Virus record (IMG/VR): IMGVR_UViG_3300020152_000015
Coordinates: 1 to 40,452 of that record
DNA length: 40,452 nt
Strand: one strand, 5' to 3'
Source of the DNA: a virus
Position 1 is the first letter of the stretch; every line of letters starts with the position of its first letter. A program made the position numbers and the translations under genes. The notes beneath the pieces are model-generated. The model was given only the letters and a program-made list of their open reading frames with translations. It searched no databases and was not told where the DNA came from. Shown piece by piece: positions 1 to 9,051 of this stretch.

Positions 1-127
1 ACGCATCGTGCGGCATGATCGCCTCGCCGCCGCGCAGGCGCATGAGTTCCGGGCCGCGCTCGCCCACCCACGCCCAGCCGGCCGGCGCCGAAGGCGTGCC
101 GGTGGCGAAGCCGGGCACGCCGCCGCC
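1..127. repeat. Terminal direct repeat, left copy (circular assembly overlap)
   Basis: These 127 bases are identical to 40326-40452. They lie inside the tape measure coding sequence, whose reading frame passes through the join without a break. The length equals a common maximum assembly k-mer, so this is most simply the overlap of a circular (or circularly permuted) contig and not a biological terminal repeat. Confidence 0.93.
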
Positions 128-3100
128 ATCGCTGCCGCCGCCGCCGAGCATCCCGCCGGCCAGCCCGCCGATCCCGCCCAGGCTGGCGCCGGCGCCGCCG
201 GCGGCGACGCGGATCGCCGCCTCAAAGGACCGCGCCCAATCGGGGTGCGCGCCCATGAAGGCGAGGAGGCCGCCGGCGCCGAAGTCGCCGGAATACCCCA
301 TGGCGCGCGCCACGGCGTTGCGCCGCGCCTGGGACACCGAGACGCCGCCGATCGACAGCATGACGTCCGCGCGGCCGCCGTCGGAGAGCGCGCCCTCCGG
401 GGCGGTGAGGGCGCGCGCCAGCGCCGTGGGCTGGGTGTTGGCAACCACCGCCTCAAGGGCGGTGAGCGCGTCCGTCCGCAGCGTGCCGATCGCCGCGACG
501 ATCGGGCTCGCCACCGGGTTTTCCGTGGTCGCGGCGAGGCGGGTGAGCGCGTTGCCGACGGTGGTGGAGAGCACGCCGTGCACCGCCGAGAGCCCCTCGG
601 ACAGCGTGCCGTCGGCCTTGGCGATGTCCTTGAACGCGGTGATCTCCGCGCCGCGCGCGGCGGTGATCGCCGTGTTCAGCTCGGCGAGCCGGGAGGCGGA
701 GAGCTTGGTCGCCGTCGCGGTGACCTGGGCTGGCGTCTCGCCCGCCTCGATCTTGTCGGCGAAGGTCTCGAGCGCCCCGGTGACGGCCGTGTAGTCCGCC
801 ACATACCCCGCGCTCGAGGCGTACACCCCCTGCGACGCCTTGAGGAAGGTGGAGGCCAGTTCGGTGAGGCGGCCGATCGCGTTGGCGTCGCCCTTGCCGG
901 CGTCGGCGAGCGCCGTCTCGAACGCCGCCTTCGCCTCGGCGCGCTGCGCGTCCGGCGCCAGAACCGACAGCTCCCCCGTCTTGATGTCCGTGAGGTAGTT
1001 GCGGATCGACACGCCCAGGCCGGTCATGGCGGCGGCGGTCTCCTCGGCCTTGGCGGCGGTGCTGGCGTACGCCTCGCCCAGCTCGCCGAGGAGGGTGGTG
1101 TATTGCTCGGCGCTCATGCGGTCCCGGTCGAGCGCCACGGTGAGCCGGAGCGCGGCGCCGGCGTAGTCATCCGCCGTGGCGGTGCCGGCGCGCGCGGCGG
1201 CGACGAAGCCGTTTAAACGCCCCACGAGGTCGGGGAACTCCTCCGGGTTCAGCCCCGCCGACAGCATGGCGTGGCCGAAGCCGGGGGCGCCGCCGCCGAG
1301 GGTGGCGCGCACGCCGAGGAGGCCGGTGCGCTTGGCGTCGGCGGTGGCGCCCCGCGCCTGGGCGGCGCTGCGCAGCGCCTCGGCGCCGGTCTTGAACCGC
1401 GCGGTGACGTAATCGACCAACGCCCCATACTGCGTGGCGTCGATCCGGCTGGCGTTGAACGCGCGGCCGAGGCGCTCGATCGTGCCGGCGAGGTAGGCGC
1501 CGGAGGCGGTGCCGGCGCCGGCGGCGGCGGAGAACGCCGTGAGGTCGGCGGTGAGGGCGGGGCGCTCGCCGGGGTCGATCCCGGCGCCGAGCATGGCGAT
1601 CCGCGCCCCGCTCACCGTGCCGCCAAGGGTGCCGTAGGCCCTGGACACGGCGGACACCGGCGTCAGCGCGAGGGCACGGTGCGCCGCCAACGCCTCCTGG
1701 GCGACACCGCCAAAGAGCTGCACCCCGGCGGCCGCGGCCTCCGCCGCCTTGGCGGCGGCGGTGCGGTAGCTCTCGGTGAGAGCCCCGAGCGTGGCGTTGT
1801 ACTGATCGGCGGACACGACCCCGGCGCGCAAGGCGGCGTCGAGGGTGGCGAGCACGCCGCGCAGCGCCGCGGCCGAGACCTCGCCGGCGCCGAGCTGATC
1901 CCACACCGACGCCACCGCGGCCGCCACCCCGCTCGCCAGCGGCGCGGCGTCGGCGTCGAGGCCGAGGTTGAGCAACAGGTCGGTGGAGGAGACGCGATAG
2001 CCGCCGTCGATCGCCGTCTCCACCGCCGCCCGGCCGCCGCGCGTCACCCCGCTCACCATGCGGTCGTAATCGGCAATCATCTTGTCGGTGTACTCGCGCA
2101 CCAGACGCGCCTGCTCGGCGACGCTGTAGCCGAGCGCTTCCATGGTCGGCCGGAAGGCTTCGAGGTTGATCTCCGCTTGCTTGGTGACGGCGGCGACGCC
2201 GCGCAGGCTGTCAAACGTCTTGCCGAGGCCGAGCTGCGCCTCAAAGACCGTGCGCAACTTCGGCAGCGCCTCGGCCTCCGTCGCCAAGCCGAGATCGAGC
2301 ACCCGCGCCTTGAGGTCCACGAACTGTTCTTTGAACGCCGCGCCGGCGTCTTTCGCCGCCGCGGTCATATCCTTGATCTGTTCGCTGAACGGGTTGTACC
2401 CCTCAGCGGTGTATTTCATGATGCCGGACCATTGGACGCCGGCGCCAATGTCCTTGACCGCTTCCTCCGCCGTGGTCGCCTTGGTGTTGCGGATCGCCTG
2501 CCGGACGAACTTATCGCCGTGCAGATAGGGGATGCCGGGCGCGATCTCCTGCACCGCGTCGGCGATGGTGCGGGTCACCTCCCGGAAACGTTCGACCAAC
2601 ATCGTGGTCTTGGTGACCATGCCCTCACTGTCACCGCCGATGGTCTCGACTTCATCAAACCCGTCCGAGACGCGCTCGGTGATCGTCTTGGTTGCCTTGC
2701 CGCCCTTGCCCGGCGTGAAGTCGGCCGGGGTGTTCGCCTCCATATACTTGAGGGCGTCGATCATCATCTTGCCGGCGTCGGCGCTGTGCGAGACCACCGG
2801 CCCATCCCAGCCGCCCAGCTTCAATTGTGGCCCGGTGTTGGTGGCGTTCTCGGTGCCGACGAACAGCCCGCCGCCGGTCAGCGTCAGGCCGGAGCCGCGG
2901 ACGATCTCGTGAATGCTTTGCGTGATGCCGGTGGCGGCCGACTTCATGCCGTCAACGTTGGTGCCCTTCTTGCCGCCGGCGCCCTCGTTGTAGATCTGCC
3001 CGGTCGTCACGTCGGAGAGGTTCCAGGCGCCGGAATACTGCGTGGAGGGCTTGCCCGAGGCGCCCATGATCGCGGTCACCGCCGCCAGAATGGCGGCGGC

Positions 3101-6100
3101 GATCCAGCCGTAGACGGGGATCGCCGAGAGCGCCGCCGTCGCGCCGGCCATGCCGCTCACCCCCGCCGCGCTCGCCGCCGCGCCCATGCCCATAGCGCCC
3201 ATGGCCGCGGTGCCCGCCGCCATGGAGCCGACGCCGAGCACCGCGCCGGACACGCCAGCCCCCACCCGCGAGCCGTTCATGAACCGGTTGGAGAGAGCGG
3301 CGCCGCCCATGCCGCCGAGCATGCCGTAGGGCGCGGCGTAGCCGATCGCCCCCGCGGCGCTGGTGAAGGCTTGACCGCTCTGGGTCAACGTCATGCCGTT
3401 GGTGATCTGCGCGGCCCCGATGGTGTCCACATAGCCGGCCGCAATGCCCGTGCCGGGGGCCACCGCGTTTGAGGACAGGCCGAGGCTGTACCCCAGGGAC
3501 GAGGTGGCGAAGCCGTTGGCCGCGGTGCCCAAGGTGTTGGTGCCGGTGAGCGCGTTGTAGCCCTGTTGACCGGCTTGCAGGATCTGCCCGTAATTGGCGC
3601 CGCCCCCGCCCGCCGCCGCCCCCGCGGCGCCGGCGTTGCCGCCGCTGAAGGCGTCCCACAGCGTCGGCGCGTTGGAGCCAAGGACGGCGTTGCGCAACGG
3701 GTTGATCGCGCCCAGGCGGAACAGATCGGCGGCGATCGAGGCGATCACCCCCTTGACGACGTTGCCCCACTTGACCGCCTTGCCCTCGCCCTGCACGAAC
3801 GCCTGGGTGATCGCGTCGCCCACCCGGTCAAACGCCTGATCGAGCACGCGCCCGACCTCGGCATAGGCCGCCTGGGCACGCTCGGTCTCGCTCCTTTGAA
3901 CGGCCAGCGCGTCGGCGTTGGCGAGGATCTGCTTCCCCTCCTCCGAGGTCTCCGACACGCCGCGGCGGAGGAGGTCCTGCTTCGCCTTGAGCACCGCCAG
4001 TTCCCGCGCGCGGGTCTCGGCGGTGGCGCCGACAAGCCGGCGCTCGGTCTCGAGGGTGGCGCGCTCCTCCGCCTGGGATTGCAGCATGCCGGCGGCGGCC
4101 GCCTTGCGCTGCGCCGCGTCCTCGCGCTCGATCGCCGCCGTCTTGCGCTCGATCACCGCGATCAGGCGCTCTTTCACCTCCCCCTCGGCGGTCTCGAGAG
4201 CGGTGGTCTCCTCGAGCGTCGCCGCGCGCACCCGCTCGGCCAGCTCGGCGGCGCGCTGCGCCTCGGTGCCGCGCAGCGCCGCCGCCGCAAGGCGCTCCTG
4301 GGCTTCGGCCGCGAGCGTGAGGCCGTGCGCCTGTTGACCGCCGGCCTCCACCGCCTTGGCGGCGCGCTCGGTGAGGATCTCCTGGGCGCGCGCCGCCGCG
4401 TCCACGCCGCTGGTGAGCGCCTCGAGCGCGGCTTGCCGCTCGGCGTCGGCGCGCGCCGCGGCGGCGGCCGAGGTGAGCCACGCCGCACCGACGGCGAGGG
4501 CGCCGCGCGCCTGCACCGAGAGCTGGGCCGACTGATCGGCGATCGCCGCGCCCAGCTCCCGGCGGGCGCGCGTCTCGGCGATCGCCGCCGCCTCGTTGCG
4601 CGCGGCGAGGCTCTCGCCGCGGCGGAAGCTGTCCTCCCACGCCTGGGCGCCGGCCATGAGCACCTGTCGCTCGGCCCCCACCGCGGCGAGCGCCTTGAAG
4701 TAGCGCTCGTTGGCCTTGCTCACCCCGTCGAGGCGCTTGGCCTCGTCCTCGGTCATGGCGTCGGGGCCACGCGACCGCGGGCGGCCGCCCCCCGGCGCGA
4801 AGCCCGGCTTTTGCGCGTCCATGGCGCGCGACAGGCGGCGCTGCTCCTCGATCAGCGCCGCCTCGCGCGCCTCAAGATCGGCGATCTGCGCTTGCAGCGC
4901 CGTGATCCGGCCCGCCATGCGGGAGGAGCCGGAGCCTTGAAGGTCAGCCAGCTCGCGGCGCTTGTCGGCGATCTCACGCCCGACACCGACGATCTCCTGC
5001 TCCGGCGTGGGGGCGAGCGCCGCTTTCCAGCCGCGCGCCGCCGAGGCCGCGGCCGCGGCCACCCGCTTCGCCGCGTCGCTCGAGCCGAGGCGCTCAAGGA
5101 AGGCGTCCCAGGCGGTGGACAGGTCGTGGAAGGCGTTGCCCCACTCCGAGCGCATCGCCTGGGCGGCGCCGCCGAAGCGCTCTTTCAGCGCCGCGGTGGC
5201 GACGGCGAGCGCCTCCACCCGGCGCCCCTGCTCATCGAACGTGCGGATGCTCTCGAGCTGATCACGGGTGAGGAAGCCGAGTTCCTCGTCCAGCTTTTCA
5301 ATCCCGGCGGCGCCCTTGGCGTAGGCGGCGGCGAGCTTGGTCGCCACGTCCTCCACCTTCTGGCCGAGCACGCCCTCCATGTCGGGGGCGAGGCTGGCGA
5401 GGTCGCGCACGGTGGCCTCATCCCGCACGCCGCGGTTGGACACGATCGCGCGGATCGCGCCCATGACCTCGGTGCGGGTGCCGGCGCCCTGTTGCGCCAC
5501 CTCGGCCGCCATGCGGCGCAGCCGCTCGGCGGTGGTGTCGAGCTGAGGGTTGAGGGTGGCGAGCTGGGTGGACAGCGCGCGCGTCTCGCTGGCGATCCCG
5601 GCGATCCGCGTCCCCACCAGCGCGGCCGCGCCGCCGATCGCCGCGAAGCCGGCCACCGCGGCGCCGGTGGGCGTGGCGAGCAGCGAGAGCGCCCGCCCGA
5701 CGCCGCCCACGGCGGCCGAAGCCTGGGGGCCTTGCTGCATGAGGATGAGGAACGGGTTTTGCCCGCCGGCGAGCTGCACCGCCGCATCCTGCAACTGGTA
5801 AGTGAGGTTGGTGACCTCGTGCGCCGCAAGCTTGGTTTGCCGGCCGGCGCCGGCGGCCGCGCCGCCCATGGCGTTCGCCGCCGCCACGGCGCGGCGATAG
5901 CGCTCCTCGGCGCCCGCCAGCACGCGGTTGGCCTTCTCCTGCTCCATGCGCCCATCGGCCACCGCGGCGGCGATGCGCTTTTGCGTGGCGGCCAGCTCCG
6001 CCGTGGCCTTGGCGATCGCCCCGGTGGCGCGCGCCTGGACGTCCTCGCCGAGCACCTTGCGCGCGGCCGCGTCGCCGGCGGCGCCGAGCGCGTCGAGGCG

Positions 6101-6160
6101 CCGCTTGACGTCGGCGTCGCCCGACAGCGCATAGACGAGATCCACGCGGCGTTGCGTCAT
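1..6160 (-). CDS. Tail tape measure protein, N-terminal ~2053 residues (continues at 40325)
   Basis: The frame beginning at ATG 6160 is open without a stop to base 1. It continues in phase from 40325 to a stop at 40072, giving 6414 nt and 2137 residues. Such proteins set siphophage tail length and are packed inside the tube. Residues ~113-145 carry the motif LTYQLQDAAVQLAGGQNPF followed by LILMQQG, typical of the lambda gpH-like TMP_2 family. Residues ~500-780 are a long Ala/Glu/Arg-rich predicted coiled coil. Residues ~955-1040 are Gly/Ala-rich and hydrophobic. Repeated ~100-residue Ala-rich modules follow. The start overlaps the stop of the preceding gene as ATGA. At about 16% of the genome it is unusually large. 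The family call is strong; the full length depends on the circular join being real. Confidence 0.95.
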   Translation of the reverse strand, partial: MTQRRVDLVYALSGDADVKRRLDALGAAGDAAARKVLGEDVQARATGAIAKATAELAATQKRIAAAVADGRMEQEKANRVLAGAEERYRRAVAAANAMGGAAAGAGRQTKLAAHEVTNLTYQLQDAAVQLAGGQNPFLILMQQGPQASAAVGGVGRALSLLATPTGAAVAGFAAIGGAAALVGTRIAGIASETRALSTQLATLNPQLDTTAERLRRMAAEVAQQGAGTRTEVMGAIRAIVSNRGVRDEATVRDLASLAPDMEGVLGQKVEDVATKLAAAYAKGAAGIEKLDEELGFLTRDQLESIRTFDEQGRRVEALAVATAALKERFGGAAQAMRSEWGNAFHDLSTAWDAFLERLGSSDAAKRVAAAAASAARGWKAALAPTPEQEIVGVGREIADKRRELADLQGSGSSRMAGRITALQAQIADLEAREAALIEEQRRLSRAMDAQKPGFAPGGGRPRSRGPDAMTEDEAKRLDGVSKANERYFKALAAVGAERQVLMAGAQAWEDSFRRGESLAARNEAAAIAETRARRELGAAIADQSAQLSVQARGALAVGAAWLTSAAAAARADAERQAALEALTSGVDAAARAQEILTERAAKAVEAGGQQAHGLTLAAEAQERLAAAALRGTEAQRAAELAERVRAATLEETTALETAEGEVKERLIAVIERKTAAIEREDAAQRKAAAAGMLQSQAEERATLETERRLVGATAETRARELAVLKAKQDLLRRGVSETSEEGKQILANADALAVQRSETERAQAAYAEVGRVLDQAFDRVGDAITQAFVQGEGKAVKWGNVVKGVIASIAADLFRLGAINPLRNAVLGSNAPTLWDAFSGGNAGAAGAAAGGGGANYGQILQAGQQGYNALTGTNTLGTAANGFATSSLGYSLGLSSNAVAPGTGIAAGYVDTIGAAQITNGMTLTQSGQAFTSAAGAIGYAAPYGMLGGMGGAALSNRFMNGSRVGAGVSGAVLGVGSMAAGTAAMGAMGMGAAASAAGVSGMAGATAALSAIPVYGWIAAAILAAVTAIMGASGKPSTQYSGAWNLSDVTTGQIYNEGAGGKKGTNVDGMKSAATGITQSIHEIVRGSGLTLTGGGLFVGTENATNTGPQLKLGGWDGPVVSHSADAGKMMIDALKYMEANTPADFTPGKGGKATKTITERVSDGFDEVETIGGDSEGMVTKTTMLVERFREVTRTIADAVQEIAPGIPYLHGDKFVRQAIRNTKATTAEEAVKDIGAGVQWSGIMKYTAEGYNPFSEQIKDMTAAAKDAGAAFKEQFVDLKARVLDLGLATEAEALPKLRTVFEAQLGLGKTFDSLRGVAAVTKQAEINLEAFRPTMEALGYSVAEQARLVREYTDKMIADYDRMVSGVTRGGRAAVETAIDGGYRVSSTDLLLNLGLDADAAPLASGVAAAVASVWDQLGAGEVSAAALRGVLATLDAALRAGVVSADQYNATLGALTESYRTAAAKAAEAAAAGVQLFGGVAQEALAAHRALALTPVSAVSRAYGTLGGTVSGARIAMLGAGIDPGERPALTADLTAFSAAAGAGTASGAYLAGTIERLGRAFNASRIDATQYGALVDYVTARFKTGAEALRSAAQARGATADAKRTGLLGVRATLGGGAPGFGHAMLSAGLNPEEFPDLVGRLNGFVAAARAGTATADDYAGAALRLTVALDRDRMSAEQYTTLLGELGEAYASTAAKAEETAAAMTGLGVSIRNYLTDIKTGELSVLAPDAQRAEAKAAFETALADAGKGDANAIGRLTELASTFLKASQGVYASSAGYVADYTAVTGALETFADKIEAGETPAQVTATATKLSASRLAELNTAITAARGAEITAFKDIAKADGTLSEGLSAVHGVLSTTVGNALTRLAATTENPVASPIVAAIGTLRTDALTALEAVVANTQPTALARALTAPEGALSDGGRADVMLSIGGVSVSQARRNAVARAMGYSGDFGAGGLLAFMGAHPDWARSFEAAIRVAAGGAGASLGGIGGLAGGMLGGGGSDGGGVPGFATGTPSAPAGWAWVGERGPELMRLRGGEAIMPHDA

Positions 6161-6828
6161 GCCGAACCCCTTTTCTTGGCAAGCCGCGCGTCCTCTTTGC
6201 CGAGTTCGCGCGCAAAGCGCTGTTCCATTTTCGCGAGGCGGCGCTGATACACCGCATCGACGTTGAGCCGCTTGGCGAGGATCACTTTCTTCACCAGCAC
6301 CCACAGCACCACGCGGGTGCGGCGCGCCACGATCAGCGCGCGGGTGCTCGAGATCCGGATGAAGACGGTGGGCACCGCCGCCGCCTTGCCGTACTTGAAA
6401 TCCGCCGGGCGGGCCGGGCGCTCGGAGTTGCCGCGCCCCGCCGCCCTGGGCGTGGCGCGCGTCGGCACCGCGAGCCACGTCGCGCCGTCGGCCTCGATCA
6501 CTTCGCCGCGGTCGAAGACGTCGAGCAGATCGGTGAACTGGCGCCGGCCGCCCGCCTTCGGGCCGTAGGTCGCCCGGCTGTAGGCGTGCGCCTCGGCCGA
6601 GAGCGCGTAGCCGCGCGCCGGATCGGCGCGGAAGCGCACGAGGTTGGCGAAGGTGCCCAGGTGATCCGAGCGGCGCTTGCTGAACGCGCGCTCCGCCTGC
6701 TTCACCAGATCGCGGCGCGCCCCGGCGGCGGCGGCGCGGACGGCGATCGTGCCCGCCTTGGCGATGATCGCCGCCTCCTCGCCGAGCTGGGCGCGCAAGG
6801 CGCCCTCGATCCGCCCCGCCAGCCTCAC
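6157..6828 (-). CDS. Tail morphogenesis protein upstream of tape measure (DUF6441-like)
   Basis: The start is GTG 6828, which overlaps the stop of the chaperone extension as GTGA. The stop overlaps the tape measure start as ATGA, so it is translationally coupled on both sides. It has 223 residues, rich in Ala and Arg, beginning MRLAGRIEGALRAQLGEE. The C-terminal part contains a hydrophobic stretch (VVLWVLVKKVILAKRLNV) and a basic tail. Position between the G/T chaperone and the tape measure, and general features, resemble proteins annotated DUF6441 in other phages; that assignment is from memory. A role in tail initiation or completion is inferred from position only. Confidence 0.8.
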   Translation of the reverse strand: MRLAGRIEGALRAQLGEEAAIIAKAGTIAVRAAAAGARRDLVKQAERAFSKRRSDHLGTFANLVRFRADPARGYALSAEAHAYSRATYGPKAGGRRQFTDLLDVFDRGEVIEADGATWLAVPTRATPRAAGRGNSERPARPADFKYGKAAAVPTVFIRISSTRALIVARRTRVVLWVLVKKVILAKRLNVDAVYQRRLAKMEQRFARELGKEDARLAKKRGSA

Positions 6829-7690
6829 GGCGCGCCGTCCCGCCCCCAGGCGTCCCAGGCCACGGCGATCACCGCGAACGCCTCGGACAGCCACGCGCCC
6901 TGATCGAGGGCGCCGCCCGGTTCGGGGAGGTGGCCGGCGCTCATCTCGCCGCCCCGGCACCCCAGCCACAGCCGCACCACGTCCACCCACACCGGCGCCA
7001 AGCTCAGCCGCGGGTTCTGCGCGTACGTTTCGCCGAGGATCTCCCAGGCGCCGCCGTCGGGAGCGTCGGCGCCGCCGTCGAAACTGCCGGGGGAGTGGCA
7101 GACGGCGACGGCGCAGCGGAGTTTTTTGCGTCGTCCTCGGACGGGCTCATCAGCTCCACGATCCGCGCGCCGACGGCGTGCACGTGGTCCTCCGGGATGC
7201 GGGCGAGGGCCGCCTCGTCCACCATGCCGCCGACGGCGGCGAACGGCACCGGCGCCCCGGTCGGCGCGAGCACCCGTTCCCACCCGACGATGAAGCGTTT
7301 GCACGCCTCCCAGCTCGCCACTTCGATGTACAGCGCGCGATCGGCCTCCACCTGGGACACGCGCGGGAAGTCGGCGCGCACCGTGGCCTCGATCCGCGCG
7401 TACAGCTCCACCGTCTCCGGCGTGGCGGCGCGCGCCTCGATCGCGTCGATCACCTCGAGGCAGCGCCCCTGCTGATCCGGCACGATCACCGCGCGCACCC
7501 CGTCGCGCATGGCGTTGAAGACGTCGCCGGGGCCGAAGAAGCGCGCGCCGGCCGCCATGACGGCGTGGCGCCAGCCGAACACGTCGCGGCGCGACGGCAC
7601 GCGCAGCCGGTAGACCGGGCGGGTTGGATCGTCGGCGGCCCAGCCGGGCGGCGTGTGCTCGAGAACGGTGGCGGTGGAGACGGGCAGCAT
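6825..7690 (-). CDS. Tail assembly chaperone frameshift product (gpGT-like)
   Basis: A -1 slip at 7121-7127 fuses the first 190 codons of the chaperone to a 98-residue extension ending at 6825, giving 288 residues: join of 7690-7121 and 7121-6825. The extension, beginning LRCAVAVCHSPGSF and containing WEILGETYAQNPRLSLAPVW, reads like real protein, has no start codon of its own nearby, and ends where the next gene begins (GTGA overlap). In lambda the equivalent gpGT binds the tape measure while the G part coats it and recruits tube subunits; the same division of labour is inferred here. The frameshift itself is predicted, not shown. Confidence 0.85.
7004..7690 (-). CDS. Tail assembly chaperone (gpG-like)
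   Basis: This 228-residue zero-frame product starts MLPVSTATVLEHTPPGW at ATG 7690. It sits directly downstream of the tail tube gene, as in most siphophages, and contains the slippery sequence near its 3' end. Its last ~40 residues are low-complexity Ala/Ser/Pro/Thr, as expected for a tail encoded past a frameshift site. Role: with its longer frameshifted form it chaperones the tape measure during tail assembly and is absent from the finished particle. The family is inferred from position, size and the frameshift; primary sequence in this class is poorly conserved. Confidence 0.88.
   Translation of the reverse strand: MLPVSTATVLEHTPPGWAADDPTRPVYRLRVPSRRDVFGWRHAVMAAGARFFGPGDVFNAMRDGVRAVIVPDQQGRCLEVIDAIEARAATPETVELYARIEATVRADFPRVSQVEADRALYIEVASWEACKRFIVGWERVLAPTGAPVPFAAVGGMVDEAALARIPEDHVHAVGARIVELMSPSEDDAKNSAAPSPSATPPAVSTAAPTLPTAAPGRSSAKRTRRTRG
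7121..7127 (-). promoter_or_regulatory. -1 ribosomal frameshift slippery heptamer A AAA AAC
   Basis: On the minus strand the zero frame reads GCA AAA AAC TCC, so the heptamer A_AAA_AAC fits X_XXY_YYZ exactly. Slipping back one base pairs both tRNAs on AAA and continues with CTC into the only open extension frame. It is a run of six A residues in a very GC-rich genome, at the expected place in the G/T chaperone pair. Confidence 0.88.
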
Positions 7691-7728
7691 GAGCGAAATC
7701 CCTTGGGTCGGAGGTCAAAGGAGGGGGA

Positions 7729-7792
7729 GGCCGGCGGCGCTCCGACACGCCGCCGGCCGCCTCCGCGCGCCACCACACACGGCGCGCGGAGG
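7729..7792 (-). terminator. Tandem strong hairpins between tail tube and chaperone genes
   Basis: Two perfect inverted repeats stand side by side. The first has an 11-bp stem (7729-7739 with 7748-7758, 8-nt loop). The second has a 12-bp stem (7760-7771 with 7781-7792, 9-nt loop). No U-run follows, so this is not a classical intrinsic terminator. It may attenuate transcription, or stabilise the 3' end of the highly expressed tube message and lower expression of the chaperone. Confidence 0.6.
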
Positions 7793-7884
7793 TGCGTCGC
7801 GCCGCCGGGGGCCGGGCGGCGGTCGGAGAACGGCGCGCCGGCGGGCGGGGCGGAGTGGGCCGCCACCGCCGCCGGCGCGCCGCG

Positions 7885-9039
7885 TCACCAGATGGTCAGG
7901 AAGGCGCCGGCGTCCTCGCCGGTGGTCTGGAACGAGAGGTTGGTGATCGCCGCGCCCTCGCGCTCGCCCAGCTCGTGGCGGGTGTACTGCGCCGCCGGAA
8001 CCGTGATGCCGATCCGGTTGCCGGCGGTCGTGCCCCACCGCGCGTGGATCAGCGCCGGCGTGCCGGCCTTGAAGTGGCCGAGGCGGTCGGCGGTGGCCTT
8101 GAGCCCCTTCTTGGGGTCGAGCGTGCCGGTGATCCGCCGGCTCATGATGTCGGCGACGTCAAAGCCCTCCTCGGCGTTCGGGTTGGGCTGGCTCACCACC
8201 TGGTTTCCCGAGGCCAGCGTCAGCGAGGACAGCGCCACCGCGGCGCGGCCGATGCTCATCACGCCGTTGCGCCACACCGGGGCTTGGCCCGCCTGGAACG
8301 CGCCGGTGGGCACGCCGGCGTCCTCCTCCGCCACGAAGATCCCGGTCATGGTGTAGGACAGCCGGCCGACACCGCCGGCGTCGGCGCGCAGCGACCAGTC
8401 CCCGCGGCAGCCGCGGAACTTGTAGGAGGTGCCGTCCTGATAGAAGCGCATCGACAGCGCGTCCGGATCGCCGCTCACCGGGCGGTACAGGACGTTCGCC
8501 GGGATCTGGTAGTCCGAGGTCGCCACCAGCGCGCCGCCGAGCGTGTCGGTGAGCGTCGCCGTCTTGCCGGCGCTGTAGGCGGCGATGAAGCTGGTGCCCT
8601 CCACCGCCTCGCTGAAGACGATCGGCATCCCGCGGTACAGGTTGGCGGTGCCGAGGGCGGTGGCGCCGAGCACGGCCGTGGTGGTCGAGCCGCCGGCGGC
8701 GAGGGCTTCGGCCGCCACCGGCACGGCGGCGGCCGAAGCCACCTCCTGCCAGTTGCAGGCGGGCATGAGCACGCCCCACTCCGGCGCCGTGCCGGCGGTG
8801 CCCGAGCCCTTGAGCAGCACGTCGAAGGCCAGCGAGGCGCGCATGCCGCCTACGATCGGCGCCGAGGCGTCGAGCGAGCCCGTGTATTCGTTGGTTTCGA
8901 TCATGTTGGGGTCGAAGGTGAGGCGGCAGTTTTCCACCTTGATGCTGTCGGTGGACGCCGTGGGGTCCTCGTACACCCCGGCCTCGGCCTCGGTGACGGC
9001 GAGGAGGAGGGCGTTCTTGAGGCGGATCGTTCGGCTCAT
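7885..9039 (-). CDS. Major tail tube protein
   Basis: A 384-residue protein starting MSRTIRLKNALLLAVTEAEAG and ending GEDAGAFLTIW. It has the features of siphophage tube subunits: an N-terminal segment stating the sample of residues used for ring stacking, beta-rich body with RLTFDPNMIETNEYTGSLD and YTMTGIFVAEEDAG, and Gly/Thr-rich loops. It follows the tail terminator and precedes the chaperone pair, the standard order. It polymerises around the tape measure to build the tail tube. The middle section (~120-200) is longer than in minimal tube proteins and may be a surface-exposed insertion. Confident from context and composition. Confidence 0.88.
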   Translation of the reverse strand: MSRTIRLKNALLLAVTEAEAGVYEDPTASTDSIKVENCRLTFDPNMIETNEYTGSLDASAPIVGGMRASLAFDVLLKGSGTAGTAPEWGVLMPACNWQEVASAAAVPVAAEALAAGGSTTTAVLGATALGTANLYRGMPIVFSEAVEGTSFIAAYSAGKTATLTDTLGGALVATSDYQIPANVLYRPVSGDPDALSMRFYQDGTSYKFRGCRGDWSLRADAGGVGRLSYTMTGIFVAEEDAGVPTGAFQAGQAPVWRNGVMSIGRAAVALSSLTLASGNQVVSQPNPNAEEGFDVADIMSRRITGTLDPKKGLKATADRLGHFKAGTPALIHARWGTTAGNRIGITVPAAQYTRHELGEREGAAITNLSFQTTGEDAGAFLTIW

Positions 9040-9051
9040 CGCGCGGTTCCT

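Noticed and set aside
1-127. Genuine direct terminal repeats of a linear virion genome
   Set aside because: The repeat is exactly 127 bp, a standard assembler overlap, and the tape measure frame continues through it; gpA-type terminases use cos ends.
3566-6247. Very long plus-strand open frames antisense to the late genes (also 8-1216, 1271-3472, 7792-9948, 15398-18142, 19809-21491)
   Set aside because: Arg/Gly/Ala-rich shadow translations caused by high GC; the opposite strand encodes recognisable phage proteins with ribosome sites and coupled starts.
6825-7778. A separate 317-residue gene in the second frame
   Set aside because: The first two thirds are shadow-like; only the end is protein-like and is explained by a -1 frameshift from gpG.
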